The notes under the pieces are model-generated. The model was not told the DNA's origin. It made no database searches and saw only the letters and a list, made by a program, of their open reading frames with translations. A stretch of DNA of 34,117 nt from positions 1 through 34,117 of the forward strand of contig JAUIIU010000029.1 in NCBI GenBank assembly GCA_030431695.1. Direction: 5' to 3'. The DNA is from Bacteroidia bacterium. Its GTDB lineage: Bacteria; Bacteroidota; Bacteroidia; Flavobacteriales; Flavobacteriaceae. The position numbers and the translations under genes are program-made. Below, in pieces: positions 1-5,024 of the stretch. Each line of letters starts with the position of its first letter. Position 1 is the first letter of the stretch.

Positions 1-85
1 CCTGTAATTTATCACTTCCTTTATCTCCGTTCTTGCAACTGGTCACCAACAGTACGGTTAACAATATGTAGAATATTCGTTTCAT
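1..85 (-). CDS. N-terminus of a lipoprotein (partial, runs off the window)
   Basis: A minus-strand frame opens with ATG at 85 and runs off the left edge with no stop, giving 28 residues. They form a lipoprotein signal peptide: a Lys-Arg start, a hydrophobic core, then the lipobox VTSC with the modifiable Cys at residue 17, followed by a charged linker. It starts 6 bases after the stop of the outer-membrane-type gene at 92-904 and is third after the DtxR-type regulator, so it is probably in the same operon. In this context a metal-binding lipoprotein, such as a ZnuA-like substrate-binding protein, is a reasonable guess, but the visible part shows only that it is a lipoprotein. Confidence 0.7.
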   Translation of the reverse strand, partial: MKRIFYILLTVLLVTSCKNGDKGSDKLQ

Positions 86-91
86 TTGTGT

Positions 92-904
92 CTATTTCGG
101 TATTCTGTAACTAACTCCTGCACTAAGCAGGATGTCCTGACCCTTGTTGATCCCGCTACCCACCGTTGCGTCCAATTGAAGATCGTTAGAAAGCAGGTAG
201 GTTAAGCCGGCATCCCAGTAATGATTTGCACTACTGTTTTCGGGGAAATCCCCATAAACTTCAGCATAGAAACCAATTCTGTTAGAGAAACTGTGACCAT
301 ATGAGAAGGAATACAGGTAGTTTGCCTCCGGTGAATCATTACCCCATGATGCACCCAGGTTGTATCCAATACCGGAATCCTCACTTAGCGTATGGGAAGC
401 CGCTACCCTGAAGTCGACTCCTGTTGTCTCGGGACGGTAGTCGGATCCAGCCGTGAACGGCAGATAAATATGTCCCACCATCGCAACTTCGGGAATAAAT
501 CCCTTTTCTTCTGTTACCTGAACCTTAATCCCTGCAAGCAAGGGAGAAAAACCACTTGATATATTATCCAATTCCATTCCGTTTATCGTTGTGCGTCCCT
601 CCTCGAAATTCCAGCCCAGTCGGAATTCGAAATTATCTAAAATACCATAGCGCAGCAGTGTGGTATTATATGCAAGGGTCTCTTCTTTCACTCCATCTTC
701 TTCGCCGGAAACGTAGAAAGCCCCTACTTCAATTTGCAGAGCGCCTTTACGAACAGTGCTTGAGGCCTCTGTAACATCGGGACGGTCTGTGACAAGAGGC
801 TCAACAACCTCAATATCCTCCTGCGCAGCAGACCCAATAGGTGCGAGTAGACTGGTTATCACTATAGCTATTCGCAAGAAAGCGATCTCAGTTAGTTTGT
901 ACAT
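92..904 (-). CDS. Outer-membrane beta-barrel-type transporter (Phenol_MetA_deg-like)
   Basis: This encodes an exported protein of about 270 residues. After a signal peptide ending near SAAQ comes the TDRPDVTEASS segment typical of the proteins annotated as transporter or MetA-pathway phenol degradation (PF13557). The rest is a series of alternating hydrophobic/polar strands ending in a C-terminal strand with a penultimate Pro. It should sit in the outer membrane as a small barrel; the cargo is unknown. I chose ATG at 904; an in-frame ATG at 919 would add five residues. Either start overlaps the end of the regulator gene (stop at 888), so the two are probably translationally coupled. Its place between a metal-dependent regulator and a lipoprotein suggests a role in metal uptake or efflux; this is inference. 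Confidence 0.75.
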   Translation of the reverse strand: MYKLTEIAFLRIAIVITSLLAPIGSAAQEDIEVVEPLVTDRPDVTEASSTVRKGALQIEVGAFYVSGEEDGVKEETLAYNTTLLRYGILDNFEFRLGWNFEEGRTTINGMELDNISSGFSPLLAGIKVQVTEEKGFIPEVAMVGHIYLPFTAGSDYRPETTGVDFRVAASHTLSEDSGIGYNLGASWGNDSPEANYLYSFSYGHSFSNRIGFYAEVYGDFPENSSANHYWDAGLTYLLSNDLQLDATVGSGINKGQDILLSAGVSYRIPK

Positions 905-1544
905 ATAGATTCTCAGCAATTTTTTTAGAAATGAAAAATTGGTCGCGTCCTACTTGTATCACCATGGAGCCATCGAAAAATTCCTTCCCGAGAACCGTAA
1001 CTTTGGTCCCGATAGTGATCTTCTTTTTGTCCAGGTACTGAAGAAAATCGCTGCTGGATTCCTTTACACCCACGCAAACGCCACGTTGTTTCTTATCCAG
1101 TTCGGAGAGCAATTTCTTCTCCGTACGTTTAACATTTCCGTGCTGATCGGGTATGGGGTCGCCATGAGGATCGAAATCCGGGTTTCCTAAAAATTGGTCC
1201 AGCTTTGCAATGAGCTTTTCAGATTGCACGTGTTCCAGTTGTTCGGCAATCTCGTGCACCTCATCCCAGTGAAAGTCCAGTTTTTCCACAAGAAATACTT
1301 CCCACAGCCTGTGTTTACGAATTACATTTGCCGCAGTTTTCCGTCCCTCAGACGTGAGCAAAACTCCTTTATATCGCTTATAGGACAGTAATTTCTTATC
1401 GGCCAGTTTCCGCATCATATCGGTAACCGAAGAAGGCTTAGTAGCCATGCGTTCAGCAATGGCGTTTGTACTTACCTCCCCTTTAGTTTCCTGTTCGAGG
1501 TGATAGATAGCCTTCAGGTAATTTTCTTCTGCCAACGAATACAT
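888..1544 (-). CDS. mntR: DtxR/MntR-family metal-dependent transcriptional repressor
   Basis: This 218-residue protein has the three-part layout of the long DtxR/IdeR/TroR members: an N-terminal winged helix-turn-helix (residues 1-65, with KPSSVTDMMRKL as recognition helix), a dimerisation and metal-binding domain (about 70-140) and a FeoA/SH3-like C-terminal domain (about 150-215). Residues matching the MntR metal ligands are visible: His78, Glu101, Glu104 and His105. It should repress transport genes when Mn(II) or Fe(II) is bound. It leads a minus-strand operon with an outer-membrane-type protein and a lipoprotein. A perfect inverted repeat just upstream (1555-1576) is a candidate autoregulatory operator. 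Whether it senses Mn, Fe or Zn cannot be told from sequence alone, so the symbol refers to the family. Confidence 0.88.
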   Translation of the reverse strand: MYSLAEENYLKAIYHLEQETKGEVSTNAIAERMATKPSSVTDMMRKLADKKLLSYKRYKGVLLTSEGRKTAANVIRKHRLWEVFLVEKLDFHWDEVHEIAEQLEHVQSEKLIAKLDQFLGNPDFDPHGDPIPDQHGNVKRTEKKLLSELDKKQRGVCVGVKESSSDFLQYLDKKKITIGTKVTVLGKEFFDGSMVIQVGRDQFFISKKIAENLYVQTN

Positions 1545-1549
1545 ATCGG

Positions 1550-1584
1550 CAAAGGTAAATAAATATTTTTATTTACAGTACAAA
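1550..1584 (-). promoter_or_regulatory. Candidate mntR promoter (TTTG-N23-TACCTTTG)
   Basis: On the minus strand, TTTG (1584-1581) is followed after 23 bases by TACCTTTG (1557-1550), matching the Bacteroidota -33/-7 consensus TTTG / TAnnTTTG at the upper end of the usual spacing. The predicted start of transcription falls at or within a base or two of the mntR ATG at 1544, so the mRNA would be essentially leaderless. The transposon end lies 29 bases beyond the -33 box, leaving the promoter intact. Confidence 0.45.
1555..1576. promoter_or_regulatory. Perfect inverted repeat, candidate MntR operator
   Basis: Two 9-base arms, GTAAATAAA (1555-1563) and TTTATTTAC (1568-1576), are exact reverse complements separated by four bases. 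The site lies between the proposed -33 and -7 boxes of mntR, 11 bases before the start codon, where a dimeric DtxR-type repressor would block RNA polymerase. The assignment rests on symmetry and position; no binding consensus was tested. Confidence 0.5.
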
Positions 1585-1612
1585 TATTTTTAGTCTTATC
1601 TAAATATTAGAT

Positions 1613-1620
1613 TTTATTTA
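1613..1620. repeat. Target-site duplication, left copy (TTTATTTA)
   Basis: The eight bases immediately outside the left inverted repeat, TTTATTTA, are repeated exactly at 5017-5024 outside the right one. Eight-base duplications are the rule for IS1595-family insertions. Perfect identity suggests the insertion is not old. Confidence 0.93.
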
Positions 1621-1645
1621 GGCAATAATATACTTGTGTAACCCA
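1621..1645 (+). repeat. Left terminal inverted repeat of the IS1595-type transposon
   Basis: Twenty-five bases beginning GGCAATAATA and ending GTGTAACCCA match the reverse complement of 4992-5016 at 24 positions; the one difference is A versus G at base 7. Homology stops sharply inside, which fixes the inner boundary. Confidence 0.92.
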
Positions 1646-1663
1646 GTTGATGTAGAATAGATA

Positions 1664-1688
1664 AGCCGAGCATTACGGCTATTTTTTT
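1664..1688 (+). terminator. Hairpin plus T-tract just inside the left transposon end
   Basis: AGCCG (1664-1668) pairs with CGGCT (1676-1680) around a seven-base loop and is followed by seven T residues (1682-1688), giving a short intrinsic-terminator shape reading inward on the plus strand. No host gene reads in from that side here. It could shield the element from outside transcription in other insertion orientations, or belong to the folded segment beside it. Confidence 0.35.
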
Positions 1689-1801
1689 CGGCTGTCAAAA
1701 GCACACGGGCAAAAACGCATACTCCCGATTCCGTAATTTCAACGCCCTTGCTAATACCTTACCATCGATTCCATGTAAGCCATCCTAGCAAACAGCCAAA
1801 A
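1685..1801 (-). ncRNA. Noncoding segment that can fold into a three-way junction
   Basis: Between the 43-aa gene and the left transposon end is a noncoding stretch with nested complementary arms. GGCTGT (1690-1695) pairs with ACAGCC (1792-1797), extended by a T/A run across one bulge. Inside are GGGC (1707-1710) with GCCC (1744-1747), and TTGCTA (1748-1753) with TAGCAA (1786-1791). The last helix abuts both others without a gap and contains a further CTTAC/GTAAG stem (1758-1762/1775-1779). The adjacency of three helices resembles a structured RNA or a foldable single-stranded DNA end. Strand is assumed from the upstream genes. I do not recognise a known family. Confidence 0.35.
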
Positions 1802-1809
1802 CTGAGGCG

Positions 1810-1941
1810 TTATTCCTCTTCGGACTTCGGTTTCTTCTTTACCACTTTAGTAAGGGTTTTCAGAAAACCGTCTCCATCCTTTTTATCAATCTTTACATCC
1901 TCTTTTGGCCTTAGAGGGTCTTTATTATTGTCCTGCTTCAT
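1810..1941 (-). CDS. 43-aa charged peptide at the end of the transposon cassette
   Basis: ATG at 1941 opens a 43-codon frame ending TAA at 1810. The peptide is hydrophilic and charged: an Asn/Asp/Lys-rich start, a central FLKTLTKVVKKK stretch and a Glu-rich end. It begins inside the last codons of the PIN gene (17-base overlap, different frame), as in translationally coupled genes. It may be a third cassette component, for example a small antitoxin or accessory factor, but nothing in the sequence shows this. Its short length means chance cannot be excluded. Confidence 0.45.
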   Translation of the reverse strand: MKQDNNKDPLRPKEDVKIDKKDGDGFLKTLTKVVKKKPKSEEE

Positions 1942-2440
1942 TGTCAAAATTAATTTCCTTTTGTTCGGGTATATAAGGAATTTCTTCTACTCGTATAAAG
2001 CTAGATGCTAAAGCGTAGTCCTCAGTATTATTTGTGTATAAGCGTTCACACCCATTTGCAATTGCAATAGCCGCTATCATTGTGTCATACTTCAGCCTTC
2101 TTTTTCCTAATTGTAACTTAATTTCTTCATATTGAGGCATCGACTGGTACTGAGCCAACATCTTACTACAAATTAAAGCTGCTCTTTCATCGAATGGCGC
2201 AACAATAAATCTCTTTGTAATTTTCTGAATCACATTCGCACGTTGCTCCTCATCTAAAACCCAAGTTAATTCAGTCAAAATTGGTGCGGGTATAATGATT
2301 CTCTTTTTAGCTTTATATAAATAATCGATGAAAGCGACAGTCTTAGGTATCATGTGCTCCTGTCCCTGAGATGCTTCTTTTTTAAGCCCCCAAATCAATA
2401 CATCGCTATCTAAGCAAACTAAATCGGTTCTTTTCTTCAA
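1925..2440 (-). CDS. PIN-domain putative ribonuclease (VapC-like), transposon cargo
   Basis: This 171-residue PIN-domain protein has the full acidic constellation: Asp11 (and Asp13) in LDSDVLI, Glu57 in ILTELTW, Asp119 in KYDTMIAAIA and Asp141 in TNNTEDY. PIN proteins are Mg(II)/Mn(II)-dependent ribonucleases, often toxins of type II toxin-antitoxin pairs. It is somewhat longer than a typical VapC (about 130-150). No ATG lies upstream in frame, and the first internal ATG (codon 30) would remove the catalytic Asp11. The start must therefore be TTG at 2440, overlapping the stop of the preceding gene as TTGA. It is part of the overlapping transposase-252aa-PIN-43aa run. The partner is too large for a classical antitoxin, so toxin-antitoxin function is inferred. 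Confidence 0.85.
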   Translation of the reverse strand: MKKRTDLVCLDSDVLIWGLKKEASQGQEHMIPKTVAFIDYLYKAKKRIIIPAPILTELTWVLDEEQRANVIQKITKRFIVAPFDERAALICSKMLAQYQSMPQYEEIKLQLGKRRLKYDTMIAAIAIANGCERLYTNNTEDYALASSFIRVEEIPYIPEQKEINFDNEAGQ

Positions 2441-3195
2441 TCTCTTAAAAGAATATCATTAATGTCATCGTATTTATCAATTTTAGGAGCGAATATATCC
2501 CTAAGTTCATCAAAAACCTCCGTGTACGGTTTCTCCTCCATTTCGATTATGTCATTGATCTTAAAATCGAGCAATGAATAGTCGAGTTTGTTCCATGTAG
2601 CAACACCTACTAATCCTGATAATGCATAAAGATGATTTGAAATTTTCTTGGCTATTTCTTTGGAGGTATTAACGGTTACGGCCTCGCCGTTAAGGAGCCT
2701 TAACCTTACAGAGGGCTTTGAACCTCCTACTCTTTCTATTTCGGCATAAATAGTTGTATGGTCTTTAATTTCAATATCCTGTACTGAAATCCTAGTCTTA
2801 TCAGTAATTTCAGCAACTTTCGTTCCTTGAACCAAAAATTCAGAATAAACCTCTTTGTTCAAAAGTCTATTCTGAAAATCATTCAATTTTTTTAGTGTCT
2901 TATACCCTAGATCCGCAAAATACTCTCCAGATAGACTAGCAAATATCTTATCGGCTATTTCACCAGTTTTTGGTTGTTCGTATTCACAAGTGTATAAAAC
3001 ACACTTCTTTTCAAGAGATACTAAAGAGAAATCAATATCTGATTTGTCAAACTCATCGAATCCGGCCTCATATTTCAATGCATCTTGGAAATCACGCAAC
3101 AAATAATACATTTCATTCAGGCTGAAATTAGAAGGAACTGCGTTACTTCCTTCTAATTTAATCTGAAACTGTCCCTGTGTATTCTTATCGCCCAT
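2437..3195 (-). CDS. 252-aa protein of unknown function paired with the PIN gene
   Basis: I do not recognise a named family. From ATG at 3195 the product is 252 residues, without signal peptide or membrane segments, so cytoplasmic. The N-terminal half is mixed alpha/beta with an amphipathic helix near residues 27-45. Around 145-215 a beta-rich module reads IYAEIERVGG, KPSVRLRLLNGEAV, LYALSGLVGVATW, suggesting a small barrel. I have an unverified impression of seeing similar modules in hypothetical proteins beside PIN genes. The start overlaps the transposase stop by 11 bases and the stop overlaps the PIN start by four, so all three should be expressed together. It may control, target or neutralise the nuclease. 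An upstream ATG at 3252 would add 19 residues lying wholly within the transposase gene. Confidence 0.8.
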   Translation of the reverse strand: MGDKNTQGQFQIKLEGSNAVPSNFSLNEMYYLLRDFQDALKYEAGFDEFDKSDIDFSLVSLEKKCVLYTCEYEQPKTGEIADKIFASLSGEYFADLGYKTLKKLNDFQNRLLNKEVYSEFLVQGTKVAEITDKTRISVQDIEIKDHTTIYAEIERVGGSKPSVRLRLLNGEAVTVNTSKEIAKKISNHLYALSGLVGVATWNKLDYSLLDFKINDIIEMEEKPYTEVFDELRDIFAPKIDKYDDINDILLRD

Positions 3196-4126
3196 TTTGC
3201 ACCAAACTTTTGTAGGTAATGCGTTTACTTGCGTTCGCCAGACATACATCAAACTTTGAGCCGTCTGTCATTCCTCTGTTATTGTACCTGAAAGTATATT
3301 CATTTACATAACGAGAAAGATGCCTGTCACTTACATGGTGGTATATACCGTTAATACCACGCTTCATTAACGACCAGAAATTCTCAATATTATTTGTGTG
3401 AATCGCACCATCAACGTACTGTGATGCGGAGTGATTGATAAATTGGTGGTCGTAGTCTTGTGACAAGGTACGATAACTTTTCCATTCATCAGTATACACG
3501 GTTGAACCCTTTTCCACCTTAGTCTCGATGATTGGAACAATAGTCTTTGCTTTTGTGTCTGCCACAGGGATAGCGTACACTTTACCGTCTCGCTCCAAGA
3601 TTCCAAGTACTGGCGTTTTGGTTTTTGCGCTCCGGCCCTGCGCACCTTTAGTTCGTTTTGATTTGTGCTTATTCTTTTCAAGACCTCCAACCCAGCTTTC
3701 ATCTATTTCCACTTCATTGGAAAATTGAACTGTCCCAGGCTCATAAGCTTCACGAACCCTATGCAACATATAAAACGCAGTCTTTTGAGTAACCTTAATG
3801 TCCTTAGCTAGTTGATGAGAAGAAATACCCTTCTTGTGCGCAGAGATCAAATAGATAGCCACAAACCACTTACGCAACGATACTTTACTGTCGTGGAATA
3901 TAGTACCTACACGAACGCTAAATTGCTTACGGCAAGATGCACACTTCCAGTTCTTGCGCCCAGTAGATAAACGATAGGTTTTTTCATTGGCACAGTAAGG
4001 GCATTGCGCTTGTCCATTCCAACGAACCTTTGCTAAATACTCAATGCAAGTTTGTTCATCACTAAAATAATCTAACAACTCAAAAAGGCTATCGAAATCT
4101 CTAATATTGGTCTTGTGGTTACACAT
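3185..4126 (-). CDS. IS1595-family transposase (ISXO2-like DDE, zinc ribbon)
   Basis: This 313-residue transposase has the IS1595 architecture. An N-terminal zinc ribbon carries Cys42, Cys45, Cys62 and Cys65. A helix-turn-helix-like stretch lies around 95-125. The ISXO2-type catalytic domain has Asp142 in EIDESWVGG, Asp213 in VYTDEW and Glu248 in NNIENFWS. It cuts and joins the element ends at the inverted repeats and leaves 8-bp target duplications, as seen here. It starts at ATG 4126, reads leftward and is the first gene of the cargo operon. A promoter with an overlapping palindrome lies just upstream. Length and motifs are complete, so it is probably active. Confidence 0.96.
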   Translation of the reverse strand: MCNHKTNIRDFDSLFELLDYFSDEQTCIEYLAKVRWNGQAQCPYCANEKTYRLSTGRKNWKCASCRKQFSVRVGTIFHDSKVSLRKWFVAIYLISAHKKGISSHQLAKDIKVTQKTAFYMLHRVREAYEPGTVQFSNEVEIDESWVGGLEKNKHKSKRTKGAQGRSAKTKTPVLGILERDGKVYAIPVADTKAKTIVPIIETKVEKGSTVYTDEWKSYRTLSQDYDHQFINHSASQYVDGAIHTNNIENFWSLMKRGINGIYHHVSDRHLSRYVNEYTFRYNNRGMTDGSKFDVCLANASKRITYKSLVQNGR

Positions 4127-4139
4127 CGTTTTTTGAACT

Positions 4140-4158
4140 TTTGATTCTATGAATCAAA
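4140..4158. promoter_or_regulatory. Inverted repeat overlapping the transposase -7 box
   Basis: TTTGATTC (4140-4147) and GAATCAAA (4151-4158) are exact reverse complements separated by TAT, 14 bases before the transposase start and overlapping its proposed -7 box. A dimeric regulator bound here would block transcription of the transposase-PIN operon. The regulator could be one of the element's own small proteins; that is speculative. Confidence 0.45.
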
Positions 4159-4186
4159 GCTACAATTTTAAATCGAAATATGCAAA
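4155..4186 (-). promoter_or_regulatory. Transposase operon promoter (TTTG-N20-TAGCTTTG)
   Basis: On the minus strand, TTTG (4186-4183) and TAGCTTTG (4162-4155) are 20 bases apart, an excellent match to the Bacteroidota consensus TTTG-N(17-23)-TAnnTTTG. Transcription would begin about 20-25 bases before the transposase ATG at 4126. Confidence 0.6.
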
Positions 4187-4205
4187 TATTGTAATACATT
4201 TTTTG

Positions 4206-4213
4206 TATATTTG
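4206..4213 (+). promoter_or_regulatory. -7 box for the rightward small genes (TATATTTG)
   Basis: TATATTTG matches TAnnTTTG and lies 18 bases before the ATG at 4232. No -33 TTTG is seen at standard spacing (a TTG lies only 14 bases upstream), so the promoter may be weak or differently arranged. Confidence 0.4.
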
Positions 4214-4231
4214 TTGTAAGAAAATTAAGTC

Positions 4232-4498
4232 ATGCCAGAATCAAAAAAGAAGACCGTTAGCTATTCGAAAAGAATGGCTACTAAAAAGCACTTTGTAGTT
4301 CTTAAAGGCACTAATGTATTGGGAGTATTTTCAACTTTAAGAGGAGCGTGTAAATTCCTTTCAGATAAGAATTTTCCAAGCTATTGGACTGTTGTTAGAT
4401 CGGATAACTGGAAGAATGGGCGCAGGGGAATTAAAAGATACATTCCAGAACAAAGTGAATACTCTATTCAACAAGCACCTCATAAATATTCCGCATAG
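4232..4498 (+). CDS. 88-aa basic protein of unknown function, transposon cargo
   Basis: ATG at 4232 opens an 88-residue, strongly basic protein without a signal peptide. Lys/Arg clusters at both ends flank a central segment with GVFSTLRGACKFLSDKNFP and a Trp (YWTVVRSDNW). The layout, a short strand with a basic helix next to an aromatic patch, faintly resembles small nucleic-acid-binding modules of the NUMOD kind, but I do not recognise a family. It is divergent from the transposase across a 105-base promoter region that contains a palindrome, so a role in regulating the element is possible. The reading frame has a plausible -7 box upstream and no competing longer frame. Confidence 0.6.
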   Translation: MPESKKKTVSYSKRMATKKHFVVLKGTNVLGVFSTLRGACKFLSDKNFPSYWTVVRSDNWKNGRRGIKRYIPEQSEYSIQQAPHKYSA

Positions 4499-4542
4499 TT
4501 TGACTGCATTTCTTTGTATATTGTATTTAAATATACCGGGAG

Positions 4543-4848
4543 ATGAAAACACATCAAGATTACATTAATGAAATGAAGTTATTCGGAGATAACTTTATAA
4601 GAACTAATAAAGTTAGGGCAACGCAGGGAAGTAAAGGAAGCTTAAAGGCTTCCATTTCATTCTTTAAGAACTACGACAAGGCATTAAAAAAAGCGAATGA
4701 TGATCTAGTTTCTAAGGCCAACAGCCTTCTAAAACAAGCTAAATCGAACAAAGAAATAGACCATATAAAGCTTCAAGACGATTTACAAAAGGTTTGCCAT
4801 GCTAAAGCACTGGCATTTGTTGAATCAGTCAACAAAGCTTTCAAGTAA
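4543..4848 (+). CDS. 101-aa helical protein of unknown function, transposon cargo
   Basis: ATG at 4543, 44 bases after the 88-aa gene, opens a 101-residue Lys-rich and predicted all-helical protein (runs such as KALKKANDDLVSKANSLLKQAKSNKE). There is no signal peptide, membrane segment or Cys pair. No family is recognised. It is probably co-transcribed with the 88-aa gene. Its last 24 bases overlap the 3' end of a convergent 51-codon frame (4825-4980). It lies inside the transposon and so moves with it. A structural, DNA-binding or small-partner role are all possible. Confidence 0.55.
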   Translation: MKTHQDYINEMKLFGDNFIRTNKVRATQGSKGSLKASISFFKNYDKALKKANDDLVSKANSLLKQAKSNKEIDHIKLQDDLQKVCHAKALAFVESVNKAFK

Positions 4849-4980
4849 TTCTTTCGGATTTACTTTGATTTCTATTTCTACTCCAAGACTATTTAGTTCC
4901 TCAACTATTTCATTGAGTTCAACTAACAATTCCTTAGTTTGCGAAATTTTAGAAATCAAACTATCAGGTATCAATTCCAT
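4825..4980 (-). CDS. 51-aa acidic amphipathic peptide at the right transposon end
   Basis: ATG at 4980 opens 51 codons ending TGA at 4825. The peptide is acidic and shows heptad-like Leu/Ile spacing (SKISQTKELLVELNEIVEEL), as in a short coiled coil, followed by a strand and a final helix. It begins 12 bases inside the right inverted repeat and converges with the 101-aa gene. The purine stretch AAAGGA directly abuts the ATG, which is not ideal spacing. Its regular composition argues for coding, but its length keeps this tentative. An acidic peptide opposite basic proteins could be an antitoxin-like partner; this is speculation. Confidence 0.38.
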   Translation of the reverse strand: MELIPDSLISKISQTKELLVELNEIVEELNSLGVEIEIKVNPKELLESFVD

Positions 4981-4991
4981 TCCTTTAAATT

Positions 4992-5016
4992 TGGGTTACA
5001 CAAGTATATCATTGCC
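4992..5016 (-). repeat. Right terminal inverted repeat of the IS1595-type transposon
   Basis: This is the reverse complement of the left repeat at 24 of 25 positions, ending ATTGCC at 5016. It is immediately followed by the second TTTATTTA. Confidence 0.92.
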
Positions 5017-5024
5017 TTTATTTA
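5017..5024. repeat. Target-site duplication, right copy (TTTATTTA)
   Basis: Identical to 1613-1620. The czcB stop codon (TAA, read from 5024 to 5022) lies inside this duplicated octamer, so the insertion did not alter the CzcB protein. Confidence 0.93.

Larger units (their letters stand above)
1621..5016. mobile_element. Complete IS1595-family transposon with passenger genes (3,396 bp)
   Basis: The element is bounded by 25-bp terminal inverted repeats (1621-1645 and 4992-5016; 24 of 25 positions match, starting GGCAAT) and by a perfect 8-bp target duplication. It encodes an IS1595-type DDE transposase with zinc ribbon. It is much longer than the 0.7-1.1 kb of a simple family member because it also carries, leftward, a 252-aa unknown, a PIN-domain protein and a 43-aa peptide, and, at the right end, three small unknown genes. 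It is visibly richer in A+T than the flanking host genes. It sits between czcB and mntR. All parts needed for movement appear intact. Confidence 0.93.

Noticed and set aside
1664-1680. Hairpin as a terminator for the minus-strand transposase-PIN operon
   Set aside because: On the minus strand no U-tract follows the stem; the T-run lies on the plus-strand side only.
1748-2011. Plus-strand 87-codon open frame at the left side of the transposon
   Set aside because: Overlaps the folded noncoding segment and the opposite-strand 43-aa and PIN genes; low-complexity Phe/Ser composition.
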